Program-made: the position numbers and the translations under genes
Shown: positions 43,087-54,246 of the stretch, piece after piece
How positions within the stretch are numbered: the stretch's first letter is position 1
Layout: the number at the start of each line of letters is the position of its first letter
The notes under the pieces: generated by a model
Seen by the model: only the letters and a program-made list of their open reading frames with translations
Databases searched by the model: none
What the model was told of the DNA's origin: nothing
Assembly (NCBI RefSeq): GCF_048128805.1
Contig: NC_136006.1
Location: 2,655,235 to 2,719,234 of the forward strand
Length of the DNA: 64,000 nt
Direction: 5' to 3'
DNA from: Centroberyx gerrardi
Lineage: Eukaryota > Chordata > Actinopteri > Beryciformes > Berycidae

Positions 43087-43580
43087 TTTCATTTAAGATT
43101 CTTATATAAACTGTTCAACACGGCGGCGGCGGACATGGCAGCGGGTGGGGTGAATCCACATCGGGGATATAATAATTATGCCTAATGTAATGTGATGTGC
43201 TTGCATAAATGGACATCAATATGAGGAAACATTAATGACAGATCAAGGTAAATATGTAGGCCTACTGTATCTATGCTGCAAAATATTACCCCTATATTGT
43301 TTTCTTTGCTCTTAGCAGAGTGCTCTTGTTCCTTAAACATTTTTACTGTACTAGTTGTAATGATAGTGATGTGCAAAATGTTAACTGTTTCTGCTGATTA
43401 CATGTATTGTTAGTTTGCGTTGGGTAAGAGTGTCATCTAACTGCTGAAATAAACACAACCAATGTACAAATCAAGTACATATACAAACAACAAAGTATGT
43501 TCATTGTGTTAAAAACGTAATGAGAGTTGGAGCTCTCCTCACAGGTCAACTCATGAGCGTTGTCTAGATACTTCCCAACT
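43087..43580. other. OR 3' flank
   Basis: Includes a stretch near 43250-43330 similar to about 38410-38490, marking a shared OR duplication unit. Confidence 0.5.
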
Positions 43581-44498
43581 TTAACTATATAGAAAACCCA
43601 GAATTCTGTTTCTAATTTTGGTCAATTTGAAACCATATATGAGGGGATCGACAATTGGAGGAATGAGGAGAAATTCTATTGCCATGAAGTTCTGGACGCT
43701 TTGTGATAACTCTTTGGTGCCAAATCGCATGTACATTAAATCAAAAAACAAAGAAACAACAACATTGAATAATGAAAATAAATGTGGCACGCATGTTTGC
43801 ATGAACTTCCTCCTGTTCTCTTTCGATGTTTGGCATGTTTTGATCAGATACACATAAGACCAAACAACGAAAACAGCATGGATGAAATAAAAACTAATGC
43901 TAAAATATGGAATTATATTGATTGCTGTGGAGGCAGAGCAAGCTAGTTTACCAATGAACCAATTAGCACAGTAGATCTTTGGTATGTGTGAGCCACATAA
44001 CCTTGATCTCGATGTTGTTATTGTGCTCATGAACATCAAATAAAGGGGTAAAAGCCAGGTCAAAAAGACTAACAGACCAACTCTTTGTTTAGTCATAACA
44101 GAGTGGTAAACCAGAGGTCGACATATAGCCACATATCTGTCATAGGCCATCAGAGCTAAAATTGAGAAATCACCACAAGCTGAGAAGTATATCACAAAAC
44201 CCTGAAGCAGGCATCCAGCATAAGAGATGACATGAGAAGGAGACAGTAGATCCATGAGGAATTTGGGGTAAAATCCTGAAGTCCCATAAAGTCCATTGAT
44301 GCACAGATTACACAGGAAGATGTACATGGGCTCATGAAGGCTTTTATCCACAATGACAGTCACAATGAGAGTCACATTTACCAGCCAAATCACGCAGTAA
44401 CATAATAAAGTGAGAGAGAAGAGGATCAATCTGTAGTTCGCTGTGCCATTTAACCCTGACAGAGTAAACACAGTTATAATTGAAACATTATTCATCAT
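43581..44498 (-). CDS. Odorant receptor (intact, 305 aa)
   Basis: Single-exon seven-helix odorant receptor of a second subfamily. Landmarks: glycosylation sites NVS (4-6) and NGT (17-19), LHEPMYIFLCNLCINGLYG after helix 1, MAYDRYVAIC (117-126), KFMQTCVPHL (231-240) and DPLIYGFK (284-291), with Asp where NPxxY ORs have Asn. The first two codons are both ATG (44498 and 44495), so the start is uncertain by one residue. Length is slightly short at the C-terminus but within range. Pseudogene relatives lie at 38971-39901, 46452-46657 and about 48040-48150, so this is the surviving member of a local family. Confidence 0.95.
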   Translation of the reverse strand: MMNNVSIITVFTLSGLNGTANYRLILFSLTLLCYCVIWLVNVTLIVTVIVDKSLHEPMYIFLCNLCINGLYGTSGFYPKFLMDLLSPSHVISYAGCLLQGFVIYFSACGDFSILALMAYDRYVAICRPLVYHSVMTKQRVGLLVFLTWLLPLYLMFMSTITTSRSRLCGSHIPKIYCANWFIGKLACSASTAINIIPYFSISFYFIHAVFVVWSYVYLIKTCQTSKENRRKFMQTCVPHLFSLFNVVVSLFFDLMYMRFGTKELSQSVQNFMAIEFLLIPPIVDPLIYGFKLTKIRNRILGFLYS

Positions 44499-45290
44499 AT
44501 TGAAAACTTTACAGTTTGCTTTGTCGTCAATCTAATTCCACAACAACAACCATCTATAGATAGAAAATTGCATTTGACCTAACCTACCAAGTTGCTGGAG
44601 AAGAAGTGGACATCCTGTTCTGTGTCTCTCCATCCCTTTCATGGTGTGTTTTCATTCTACCATTTGTTTATATCCTCTCACGGCAGCAACAACCAATGAG
44701 TTGGTTCAGATGGGAATTCAAACAATTCAAACAGTGAGCTGATATGAGTAAAGCCTGTCCAGATCACAGCGCAGACAGTAAGTGTTTGGCTTTTTGGTTC
44801 ATTGAAGAGAGAGCTGAAGTTGACGTCATTTCCGTCAACCCTTGGGTTGACTTTACCCTATGTCAGTGTATGGGAGGTTACTTCATATAAACAATCTAAA
44901 AAGCTTATGGCTTTGATTTTGAAATATGTTGTAGTAAGCGTCAACACGTGGGTGTAGGTGTGTCTACCAACACCACCCACCCATCCTAACTCTACAAGCT
45001 ACCAGTTACACAAACAAAGTATTTTCTGTAAGTTTCTACGCCCTAAAGCAGAAACGTCTAAAGGTTCATGCTACATAGTGAGCCAAGAGGTGAATCTCAA
45101 CACCTTCCATTGCTTTGTTTCAGTGCCCAAGAAGGGCAATAGCATTCAGGCGGCAATAGTGTCGGCCTTCTGATAACGTGTGGGAAAAGGACCTGTCCTT
45201 GCCATGTGTGGCAGGCTCAAGCACAGTGAAATCTATGGCTACAACCTCTAAAGGTGTGGATGCAAGAAAGGATCTCATTGGAGGGTGAAT
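44499..45290. other. OR upstream region and unassigned sequence
   Basis: No gene recognised. Presumably holds the OR promoter, but I see no motif I would name. Confidence 0.4.
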
Positions 45291-45293
45291 CTG

Positions 45294-45464
45294 TTTTACA
45301 GATAATTTTTTGGGCCATTTTGGATAGTTGACAGTAGAGATAGACAGGAAAGGTTAGGAGAGAGAGGAGAGGATAACATGCAACAGAGGTCACAGGCCGG
45401 ATTCGAACCCAGAATGTCACGGTTGCGTGGTATGCGCTTTAGCTAACTGAGCCACAAGGACACC
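45294..45464 (-). mobile_element. tRNA-derived SINE
   Basis: Read on the minus strand, the head is tRNA-like with an A box in TGGCTCAGTTAGCTAAAGCG and a B box in GGTTCGAATCC, then a CT-rich body. It lacks a clean acceptor stem and anticodon arm, so I call it a SINE rather than a tRNA gene. Confidence 0.7.
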
Positions 45465-45614
45465 TGGAAGGGGGATCTTTTTAGAAAGGATACAATGCTG
45501 ACAGTTTTTGACCCACATTTCAGCATTCCCATACATCCCTACCCAGAAACATCACTCCTCAAGTAAGTGTAAGTTGCTCTCTATGCCTTGGTGTCCCATA
45601 GAGTCATGCACACT

Positions 45615-46255
45615 CTACAAAACCTGATTCTTCAAGCAGGTCAGTAAGAGCAGTTGAAAACACCCCCCATGACGTATATCATCAACCACCCAACACAATA
45701 ACCCATCTCTCTCTTTGACATGGTTCCACTGCTTTAACAAGGACTTAACAGCTCTAGGTAGACTCTTTCTTTCCTGGCTATTTGGCTTTCGCTTGTGATC
45801 CCAAAACGGCCATAGCACACTAATGGGTCTTGTCTCTGGAATGTACACAACTCATCGTTGGAAAAACCAGGCAAGGTAGGAGTAGCCCCTTGAGTGCTAA
45901 CACACACCAGCTTCCAGAGCATGAATATGGTTAACTTTGCAGCATTTGAGTCCAGCTGTGACTAATTCAGGCTCAAGGACTGTTCCTTTACACATGACAT
46001 TACAAATAGCAACACAGTCATTAAACTCTGCATCTTCCCTATCAGCTTCCAGCTCCCCTGCTAAAGGCTGCCTAGAGAATGCATCCGCTGCTGTGTTGCA
46101 CTGCCAGAAGTTCAAGCTTCATGCTGCTTAATTCTTATTGTTTCTCTCTGCATTTCTCAGCTGCCAGCTAGCATATACAATCACCCTTTTACTGTCAGCC
46201 TGTTGCTGATACAGGACAGCTCCTTAACCATGACTGCTAGCGTCGGTCCCAAGAA
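45615..46255 (-). pseudogene. Ty3/Gypsy pol fragment (RNase H to integrase linker, fossil)
   Basis: Minus-strand reading gives an RNase H start LGTDASSHGLGAVLYQQQ, then NTAADAFSRQPLAGE, and the start of the integrase region SQERKSLPRAVKSLLKQWN. No LTRs nearby. It is broken, with a few breaks. A different lineage from the element at 3443-7091. Confidence 0.7.
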
Positions 46256-46451
46256 ATTAATGGCCGAGTGAAGTCGGCAAAGTCAAGTTTAAATGTTTAA
46301 ATAATTATCTCTAATCTTCTATTTATTGACTTTTTTATTTATGATTCTAATTATTTTGTATGGACTGTTTCTCTTTCATTCCAAAGAAATTGTTTTAAAT
46401 GGTATATTATTAATAGTAACACAAACTGTTTTTATTTTCTTCCTTTCTTCC

Positions 46452-46657
46452 GCTGTCCCATAAAGTCCATTGATACACAGATTGCACAAGAAGATATACA
46501 TGGGTTCATGAAGGCTTTGGTCCACAATGATGGTTAGAATGAGAATATTATTTACTATCCAAATTATTAAATAACACAGTAAAGTGAGAGAGAAGAGAGT
46601 GACTCTGTGTTCCACTGTGTGATTTAACCCTGAAAGAGTAACGGAAACATTTTCCAT
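46452..46657 (-). pseudogene. Odorant receptor 5' fragment
   Basis: Reads MENVSVTLSGLNHTVEHRVT through LHEPMYIFLCNLCINGLYGT, about 70 codons matching the N-terminus to helix 2 of the 43581-44498 receptor, then stops matching at about 46452. The rest of the gene is absent. The frame of the surviving part is open. Confidence 0.9.
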
Positions 46658-46789
46658 TATATGTAAGACAACAAACTGTCAAACTGTAACAAACTGTCTT
46701 AAGGCATAAAAAACATTTGAACACTAACATACCATGGTCAAGTCATTTTTTTACTTGAGTAACATTTGGCACACTTGGGGGATTTTATT

Positions 46790-47945
46790 CAGAGCTTTGA
46801 TTGGGTCCTGTCCCCTCGATATAATTCCTACCAGATTCTTGAAAAGGTGTTCCAGACAGTTGGCCCAAGCATTTTAGCTATTGTTAACTGCTCTATAATT
46901 ACTGCCGTGTTTCCTCCCTCCCTCAAACATGTGTTAGTTCAACCTCTCCTGAAAAAGCCCACTCTAGATCCTCTTGTTTTAAACAATTTTAGACCAATTT
47001 CTAAAATACAGTTTTTATCCAAAATTTTAGAAAACACTGTTTCCTTACAATTTCTTTTTTGAATAATAATAATATCTTTGAAAAATTCCAATCAGGCTTT
47101 TGTGCACACCACAGCACCGAAACAGCACTTATCAAAGTTTTAAATGATCAACGTCTGGCTTCTAACTCTGGTGGTTGTTCCATTTTAATCCTCCTTGATC
47201 TGAGTGCTGCTTTTGACACGGTTGACCACGGTATTTTAATCAAACGCTTAGAGAAATGGGTTGGCATCAGGGGCTCAGCTCTTGATTGGTTTCGCTCGTA
47301 CCGCAGTGACAGAAGTCTCTCGGTCAGAACTGGAGGAGCCTCCTCTATTGGCCCCCTTTTCTGCGGTGTTCCCCAGGGGTCAATCTTGGGTTCTTTACTA
47401 TTCTCTATGTACATGCTTCCCCTGGGGTACATTATTTGTAAACATGGTATCGACTTTCATTGTTATGCTGACTATACTCAGCTATATGTCCCACTCAGAC
47501 CTGGCAAGGGAGGCAACATGGCCCATGTTATGTCTTGTCTTGCTGACATTATGTGCTGGATGTCACAGAACTTTCTCCAGCTAAATGAATCAAAATCTGA
47601 GATCCTTTTATTTGGCCCCCCAAACATGGTCACCTTTTTCCAGTCCACTCTTGGCACCTTATCCTCCAATGTTAAACCTGCTGCCCGTAATCTGGGAGTA
47701 TTGTTTGACTCTGACCTCTCTTTTGATGGCCAAATAACTAAGGTCGTCCAAACATGTTTTCTTCAGCTGAGGAACATTGTTAAAATCAGGTCCTTTTTAT
47801 CCTTTAAAGACTTTGAAAAGGTGATTCATATTTTTATTTCCCCATGGTTAGACTACTGCAATTCTCTCTACTCGGGGCTAAGTAAGAAAGCCATCTCCCA
47901 ACTCCAGTTGGTACAAAATGCAGCTGCGAGGCTTTTAACCAAATG
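46790..47945 (+). mobile_element. L2-type LINE fragment with RT
   Basis: RT fingers SLKHVLVQPLLKKPTLDP and FRPISKIQFLSKILE, then [45 protein letters not shown], a CYADYTQLY box, NESKSEILLF and LVQNAAARLLTK. The catalytic YADD has become YADY (codon 47473-47475), so the enzyme would be inactive. A frameshift near 47055 splits the finger region. The 5' endonuclease and 3' end are missing. Confidence 0.85.
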
Positions 47946-48039
47946 CATTATGTTAATTATTGATTGTATCCATGTGATGTGGCTTGTACATATTTATAAA
48001 AACAATATGAATTAAGATGTGATTACATATATTACAAAG

Positions 48040-48150
48040 ACAAAAAGAAAAATAAGAGTTTGAGCTCTCCTCTCAGTCCTGTTAATGAGCGTTGTCTAGC
48101 TACCCCAGGTTCATAATTGGAGGAATGGGGAGAAATTCTATTGTCATAAA
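48040..48150 (-). pseudogene. Odorant receptor 3' scrap
   Basis: Resembles 43515-43690: GAGCTCTCCTC, TGAGCGTTGTCTAG and AATTGGAGGAATG...AGAAATTCTATTG recur in order. The minus strand encodes an AIEFL/PPI-like helix-7 approach. It is only about 110 bp, so it is a remnant of another lost OR. Confidence 0.7.
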
Positions 48151-48654
48151 ATGTTCTTCTTCTTCATCTTCTAATCTAAAATCAGTGTATCAGCCTTCAA
48201 AATTTCATTAATTTTTCTGTTATTTCAAGATTAGTGAACAGTTGTAGTCACTAGGTAAATGTCATGCAACATTAAAATGATCATTTAAATAGAGTGTATC
48301 ACACTGAATACCTGATAAACTGTGTATGATATGAATCATTTCTTAAATTACTTCAGCAGAGTTAGTAGTTTTGCCACCTTCAGTGCAAAGACAGTACCAC
48401 CAAGTGTATGGGAATTTGTGAAGTGCTGATCTATTTTGAGTTTTAGACTTCCAGTCAAAGATCGTCCTCAGTGAGCCTCAATCAGACTTTCCTACTATTT
48501 TAAGAAATTTGATTAAGATGCCCAGATATTTAATTGTATTCTCATAGCAGAATGGATGTTCTGTAGACCAGTTGTGTCCAGTAATTTGTTTTCCACATAA
48601 ATCATGACATTTATGAGATTAGTACAGGTTTTTGTAATTTTCTGAGGTATCAAT
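48151..48654. other. OR 3' flank shared with 53860-54246
   Basis: Patches such as AACATTAAAATGA(T/C)CATT and the region just before the stop codon match the flank of the 54247 OR. No gene. Confidence 0.6.
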
Positions 48655-49590
48655 CTAAGTTTTTGTTTTTGACCATGATAACATCCTGAAAATATGTCTT
48701 CTAATTTCTGGTAACTTCAGGCCATACACAAGAGGGTTCAGAATTGGAGGAATCACTACAAATTCCAGTGATACAATTACAGCAGCAAATGGATTTAGCT
48801 TTTCAACATTCAATCGACTGAGGGCAATATCACAAAATGCTGTAATGGAATAAATAACAAATGAAATAGTGTGTGGTAAACAGGTTTGGAACACTTTGGC
48901 CTTGAATTCTGATGAGCTTTTCCTACAAACAAGCAGAATTCGCAAGTAAGTATACAAGACATAAGCCAGGGGCAGAAAGGCTGTGATTGTGGTTACTAAC
49001 AAGCCAACAATGTTGTTGATGGCAGTGCTAACGCATGACAGTTTTGCAATATTCCAGATGGCACAGTATACTTTTACAATCTTATTACCACACAAGGGAA
49101 GCCTGATGGTCAAATAAAGACATACTGCAATAGAAAAGGCCGGACAGATCCATGCAAAGGCTGCCAACTTCAAGACTGTTTTGGAGGTCATCTTGCTGTG
49201 ATAGTGTAAAGGCTGACATACAGCAACATATCTATCATATGCCATAATGCTCAGAATGGTGACTTCATAGGATGCATAGGTATAAATAACATAGATCTGA
49301 GTGAAACAAGCTGGACGTGAGATCAAATGAGTATCAGATAGAAGGTCCATCAGGAATCTGGGGAAGAAGCCAGCAGAACCATACAGAGAGTTGACAGACA
49401 GACATGCAATGAAGATATACATTGGCTCATGTAGCGTTCTCTCTTGTGATATTACCAGTATAATCATGAGATTAGCAGAGACAATAATGGCAAACAGTAG
49501 GATGCACAACACAAAGGCTGGGTAGCGGTAGTAGCCTATATTCACATGCATGGTGAGGTTGAAGTAAAAGGGAAGAGTACCGTTTTCCAT
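48655..49590 (-). CDS. Odorant receptor (intact, 311 aa), third subfamily, member 1
   Basis: Single-exon odorant receptor. Landmarks: glycosylation sites NGT (3-5) and NLT (11-13), LHEPMYIFIACLSVNSLYG, MAYDRYVAVC (116-125), KVFQTCLPHT (232-241), LNPLVYGLK (284-292), and a basic C-terminus RRHIFRM. The tandem paralog at 54247-55182 differs at about 45 residues, yet residues about 44-109 are identical; see the gene-conversion finding. A TATA-like box lies about 55 bp upstream of the start. Confidence 0.95.
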   Translation of the reverse strand: MENGTLPFYFNLTMHVNIGYYRYPAFVLCILLFAIIVSANLMIILVISQERTLHEPMYIFIACLSVNSLYGSAGFFPRFLMDLLSDTHLISRPACFTQIYVIYTYASYEVTILSIMAYDRYVAVCQPLHYHSKMTSKTVLKLAAFAWICPAFSIAVCLYLTIRLPLCGNKIVKVYCAIWNIAKLSCVSTAINNIVGLLVTTITAFLPLAYVLYTYLRILLVCRKSSSEFKAKVFQTCLPHTISFVIYSITAFCDIALSRLNVEKLNPFAAVIVSLEFVVIPPILNPLVYGLKLPEIRRHIFRMLSWSKTKT

Positions 49591-49639
49591 TTAACCCAAA
49601 GATTGAACTACAGATTCTTTGAGAAAAGAGAATAATCAA

Positions 49640-49653
49640 TATTTATATCCTTC
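49640..49653 (-). promoter_or_regulatory. TATA-like element upstream of the OR
   Basis: Minus-strand GGATATAAATATTG lies 50-63 bases before the ATG at 49590 and is conserved at the same spacing before the paralog at 55182. Conservation in diverged flanks is the main support. Confidence 0.4.
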
Positions 49654-50613
49654 TTGTGATGCAACCTTTCGTCATTGTTTAGAGAAATCACTGGTCTGAT
49701 TTGACTGTGGTTGTGATTGCTGTATAGAGGAAAATTGAAGCAGACAATTGATTAATTTTTAACCAAAATAATTAGAAATAATGTAGAAATATGTACGCAA
49801 TATATTTTTGAGCATGAATATATGAGGGCCTATTATCTGTAGTCTTTGGCCGATTTAGTTTACTAACCTGGTGCCTCAGAGAAGGTCTACATTTTGCTGT
49901 TTTCGAGACATCGCTTGCCAGACAGAGCACAGTTGTGAGTTCATGGGAGGAGTTGAACAACTTTTATCTTGTTTGACCTTGTTTGATGTGATGACAGTCA
50001 TCACACTCTGGAGAATTTAAAGTTTTTCCCACAACGCATTTTATGATTTTTGATATAGGATTAGCTTTGCCATGAATAATATTTAACAGGTTGGACCATT
50101 GTGATTCCCTATCCATGAATCTGAACTACTAAATATCAAATCACAGGATTTCGCAATCACAGAAGCCTTCACAGAACATGGTTTGTGCCATTACAACAAG
50201 GCAACATGTCATCCTAATAAATGATGCAGCCCTGCTCAAAGTCGTTCTCCATCCAGCTGTCATACCCCCTTTCACTTGTGAAATAACATTCGCTGCAGAC
50301 CTTTTGGCCTACCGATACCTCTCTGCTGAATCAGGAGTTCTCTGCTCTGTGCCAACCATGCCTGACAGCCCTCCTATCACCGGTGTCTATCAGTAGATTC
50401 TTGGGTTGCATCAACTTCCTTTTCCCACAACTCCTAGCAGCCACTTCCATGGCAGAGGTTTTGAACAGTGTCCATTTTGAGCCAAACTCATTGGCAGAGG
50501 TCAGTGAAGTATTTAGAAATCTCTACAGTGACATGGCACCAGTGCTGAGATCCGTCCTGAAATGCTTAAGGCTCTGGATATTGTTGGGGTGTCAGGGTTG
50601 ACATGTCTCTTCA
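49654..50613. other. Unassigned stretch
   Basis: 49654-49720 resembles the upstream flank of the 55182 OR. The rest has two short open stretches (50178-50396, 50383-50601) without family features; I do not call them genes. Confidence 0.4.
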
Positions 50614-51245
50614 ATGCTAGATTATGGTGATGTACTTTATATGAATGCTTCTGCACAATGTCTAAGGATGCTTGACACCGTCTATCATAGTGCCTTGAGA
50701 TTCATCAATAGCTGCAATTTCCTTACGCACCATTGCACTTTGTATGCCAGAGCAGGATGGCCTTCTTTGTACGTACGTAGGCAGACCCACTGGTTGACTT
50801 TTATTTACAAATCACTCCTTGGGTTGCTCCCTTCCTACTTATGTACATATTTATCTAGAAACGGATGTGTTCATGACCTACACTCACATGATCTTCTGCA
50901 CATATCTGTACCCCGAGTTTGAACAGAGTTGGGAAAAGAAGCTTTTAAATATTCTGCACCCTTCTCTTGGAATGCCTGTCAGATTAACTTAAGTCAAATT
51001 GATTTTAAAAGACTTGGAGGAAAACTCAATCGGCCAATGTCTTTGCCAGGTCAGGTAGGGTACCTGACCTGTTTTAATGAATATGTATGTGAGTGTTAAC
51101 TGTTGTTCTTGTTATACTGCTATCCTTTTATGTAACTTTGTTCAATGCTGCCCTCTTGGCCAGGTCGCTCTTGTAAAAGAGATTTCCTTTTAATCTCAAT
51201 GAGATATTACCTGGTTAAATAAAGGTTAAATAAATAAAATAAATA
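50614..51245 (+). mobile_element. LINE RT C-terminal fragment with 3' tail
   Basis: Open at 50614-50922: LDYGDVLYMNAS, YHSALRFINSCNF and GWPSLYVRRQTHWLTFIYK, the C-terminal RT region of a common fish LINE. It ends in the family tail TATTACCTGGTTAAATAAAGG followed by (AAAT)n at about 51215-51248. Confidence 0.75.
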
Positions 51246-51279
51246 AATATCGCATGAATTTTGCAAACAGTGCCTTTGG

Positions 51280-51410
51280 ATTGGGAAACAGGGGTCTTTA
51301 AAAAAGGGGACCGGAGGGAGTGTTACAACTATCGTGGAATCACACTGCTCAACCTCCCTTGGAAAGCCCATGCCAAGGCCCTGGTAAGGAGACTCCATTT
51401 AATAAGCAAG
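51280..51410 (+). mobile_element. RTE/Rex3-type LINE fragment
   Basis: Reads VFKKGDRRECYNYRGITLLN and LPWKAHAKALVRRL, the start of the RT domain of Rex3/RTE elements. Very short. Confidence 0.7.
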
Positions 51411-52134
51411 CCTCAGATTCAAGAGAATTAAAGAGGAACAATGCAGGGACGAACTGGGATTAAAAACTGGCCTGGCCATACTGACCCACCACACTGTCGC
51501 GGAAAATCTAAAAAGCTACCCAGTGCAAATACAATTTTGTTATATGAAATCATAACAATACAATGTTGAGTAAAAGCATGTGATCTTTAATGAATTTGCC
51601 TGATACTAAGTAATGCATTAAACCACATTATTTGCATGTTTCAGTTTCATCTTACTGGCTTAGGTTGGCTTGGGTTCCGGCTAGGACAATATTAGAGTAG
51701 GAGCTCTAGTTATACAGTAAAACTAGAATACTCCCTGAGAGATGCAGCACACATCACAGAGGTCTTGCTTGGTGAAGAGGAGATTACAGGAGCCTGAAAG
51801 AGACAACGCATTGTGTGAGTAATGATAGAACAATATTAGAGTGTATGGGAGCTGTAGGTATAGAGTTAAACTATAATACTCAGTGATGGTCTGCGACAGC
51901 TACCCAACATAATGCTGGGGCCATAAGCATGAATGCTAACCCTAACCCTAACCCTGAATGGTATCTGTAACAAATCTCAGTATTGCAGGGCACTGGTCTT
52001 GGGAAGTACTGTCCTGGGTTGTATCAATTTGAATAGAAAACATCCCAACTTCACAACTTCTTTTGCAATGGTCTCCTGAATCAGCCGATGCACTGTAGTA
52101 ATAACAGTGTTCACGGTTGTGTTGGATAAAAATG
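51411..52134. other. Unassigned stretch with a telomere-like triplet
   Basis: CTAACC repeats three times at 51936-51955. No gene seen. Confidence 0.5.
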
Positions 52135-52350
52135 TTACAAGAGAGCCCCTGCCCCTGCCTGTGACCGGTGTATTTTCTTACTTTTTTCTATGTACTCTGT
52201 GAGATGTTCCTTAAGAGACACATATTTCCCACGAAGAATAATGAGTTCTAAAAAGTTGCCATAATCAATGATGTTGTTCTCCAAAGTGTGCGCTGCCTCT
52301 GACCGCATCCCCCTGTAGCTGAGTCCTCTCTTGCCATGACCTTCACTCAT
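52135..52350 (-). pseudogene. hAT-derived (DUF4371-like) fragment
   Basis: Reads KRGLSYRGMRSEAAHTLEN, then YGNFLELIILRGKY and LKEHLTEYIEKSKK, matching the start of the DUF4371/hAT domain (GNFLEL... LKEH) in ZMYM6- and TTF-finger-type fish proteins. No catalytic part is present. About 70 codons. Confidence 0.6.
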
Positions 52351-52370
52351 AGACTGTAAAAAAAGATGGA

Positions 52371-52800
52371 TGCAGTGAGTGTGATGTCACCCACAGGTTT
52401 CTGAAGGGCCGTTTTGAAGCCAAAAGATTGGGTTTACTATCGCCGCCATGTTGACATTTTTTGGAGCCGAGGGTTGTCCACAGAGCCACAGCACCGCCTA
52501 CTATTGCCGAACCTGTCGATCACTGGACAGCCAACCTGTCAATCACCAGGAAAACAACCCTGTTTTATAACCATTACATCCCGTTATTGACACAATTATT
52601 TTGAAAATCACCTTATGGATACATTAGAAGTGAAATTAGCTACTGAGACCATAACCTCTTGTCGAAAAAATGTATTGACTTTATATTTTGAGTGAGAAGT
52701 TGGGTTGTGGTCTCATTGACTTGCATGGCATCTAGCAGACGTTAGCGGAATTGCTGCTTGCCGCCACTCCCTTATTGGCTTCAAAATTCACCTTCAGTAT
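52371..52800. repeat. Possible dispersed repeat
   Basis: The style (GTGATGTCACCCACAGGTTTC..., GCCGCCATGTTGACATTT) resembles a short non-coding repeat common in fish. I see no clear TIR or target duplication. Confidence 0.3.
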
Positions 52801-54246
52801 ATCAACAACACGTTCCAACACCTGCTGTCTCTTTTACACTTGATCTCTGTGGGCCAAAATCTAGGGACCATGCAGCAAGCTGGTTATATCTGCTTCAGAT
52901 GTCCTTAAAAAGTATGCTTCAGCACAGCTCCTATGCATGCTGCTGCTTTCATGCTCCTCTACTCTTTGGTGGACATGCTTTCAAATCTGCATTCCATTTA
53001 TTAATTAATTGCTTTCAGTTGGCTTGGCAAATGCTAGACAAACTGAACAATACAATGAATGATTCTCTTCATAGTATGTCAGTCATTTCCTATTTGTGCC
53101 TCCCTGCAGCTCAGATTTTTGGACTTATGCTGGGGGTGGTAAGAAATAAAGTGTTGAATGCTGAAACTGTCTGACTTGGGGCGATTAAAGTAATGCAAGG
53201 TTTAGCTGGAATCCTCCTGGCTCTCCCTGACCCTGTCCTCCTCTGATGCTGCACTGGGTCTATCCTCAACCTGAATAAACAAGAGATTGAATGGATGAAG
53301 TATCTTAAAACAGAAGGTTTACATGACAAGGTTTGCACTGCACTCATGTGTTGAGCAGTGTTATAAATCTCAGATTTAAAACTAGAAAAACAGTTCCTGG
53401 AGAAACTGTGTGGGCTTGCTGCAAGCAGCTGGAAGTATAAGAATACCGGAAAATCGCTTAGTGCATCTTTAACAAATGTGCAACACGCTTGAAAGGTTCA
53501 ACCCAGAGAGCAGTGCAACAACAGGTTTCTGACTTATGTGATTTAGTGTTGATTTGCTCTTTAAACATATTCTTGTATGTATATAAATAGAGGAAATCTT
53601 TAATTCCTAAAAATAGGACCCCTTTGATGCATTGTCAGTTTTTAAGGCTCTTTTAGACTAATTGCTGTAACATTTGAACTGGAAAGCCTCCACTCAGCAG
53701 ATTTACCTCATTTGAATTAGATTAGATTAGATAATTAAATACCCTTTTAACTAAATTACATTTATTTGCAAAACATCATGAAAAACATTATTTTAATCCT
53801 GAGCCGTAGTACTGTATATTTGAAAACAAAATTATGAAAACTGAAAAATTTGATTCAAGTACATGTCATATAACATTAAAATGACCATTCAAATACAACA
53901 TTAATTGAAAACACTGAATGCATAATATATTGATCAATGCATATAATTGTTTCCTAAATTTCTGAACATAAAAAAGCAATGTTGGTACACAGACTGTGCC
54001 AGTAAGTCTATGGCCATAACATTCCAGTTTTACTATTTGTGCAGCCGGGGAATTTGTCACATACATCATAATCATTTTTTCAGCCAAGATCTGACCTCTG
54101 TTCACCTTTATTCCTACTGTGAGAAAGTTGAGTAAGATGCCACATACTTGTCCTTACTAAGACATTATTGATGGGCTATGTGGACCATAGTTTGTTTGTC
54201 CACATTAAAGCATAGTCATGAAATCAGTGTAGGCTGTGGTAATGTT
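52801..54246. other. Unassigned stretch, then OR 3' flank
   Basis: An open stretch at 52758-53174 and others are without family features. From about 53860 the sequence matches the 3' flank of the 48655 OR. Confidence 0.4.

Noticed and set aside
45360-45464. Possible tRNA gene
   Set aside because: A and B boxes are present but the acceptor and anticodon stems do not form cleanly and a SINE body follows; called a SINE.
50178-50601. Two adjacent short open frames as a small gene
   Set aside because: No recognisable domain, signal peptide or splice signals; composition unremarkable.
51936-51955. Interstitial telomere repeat
   Set aside because: Only three CTAACC units, within chance or common microsatellite background.
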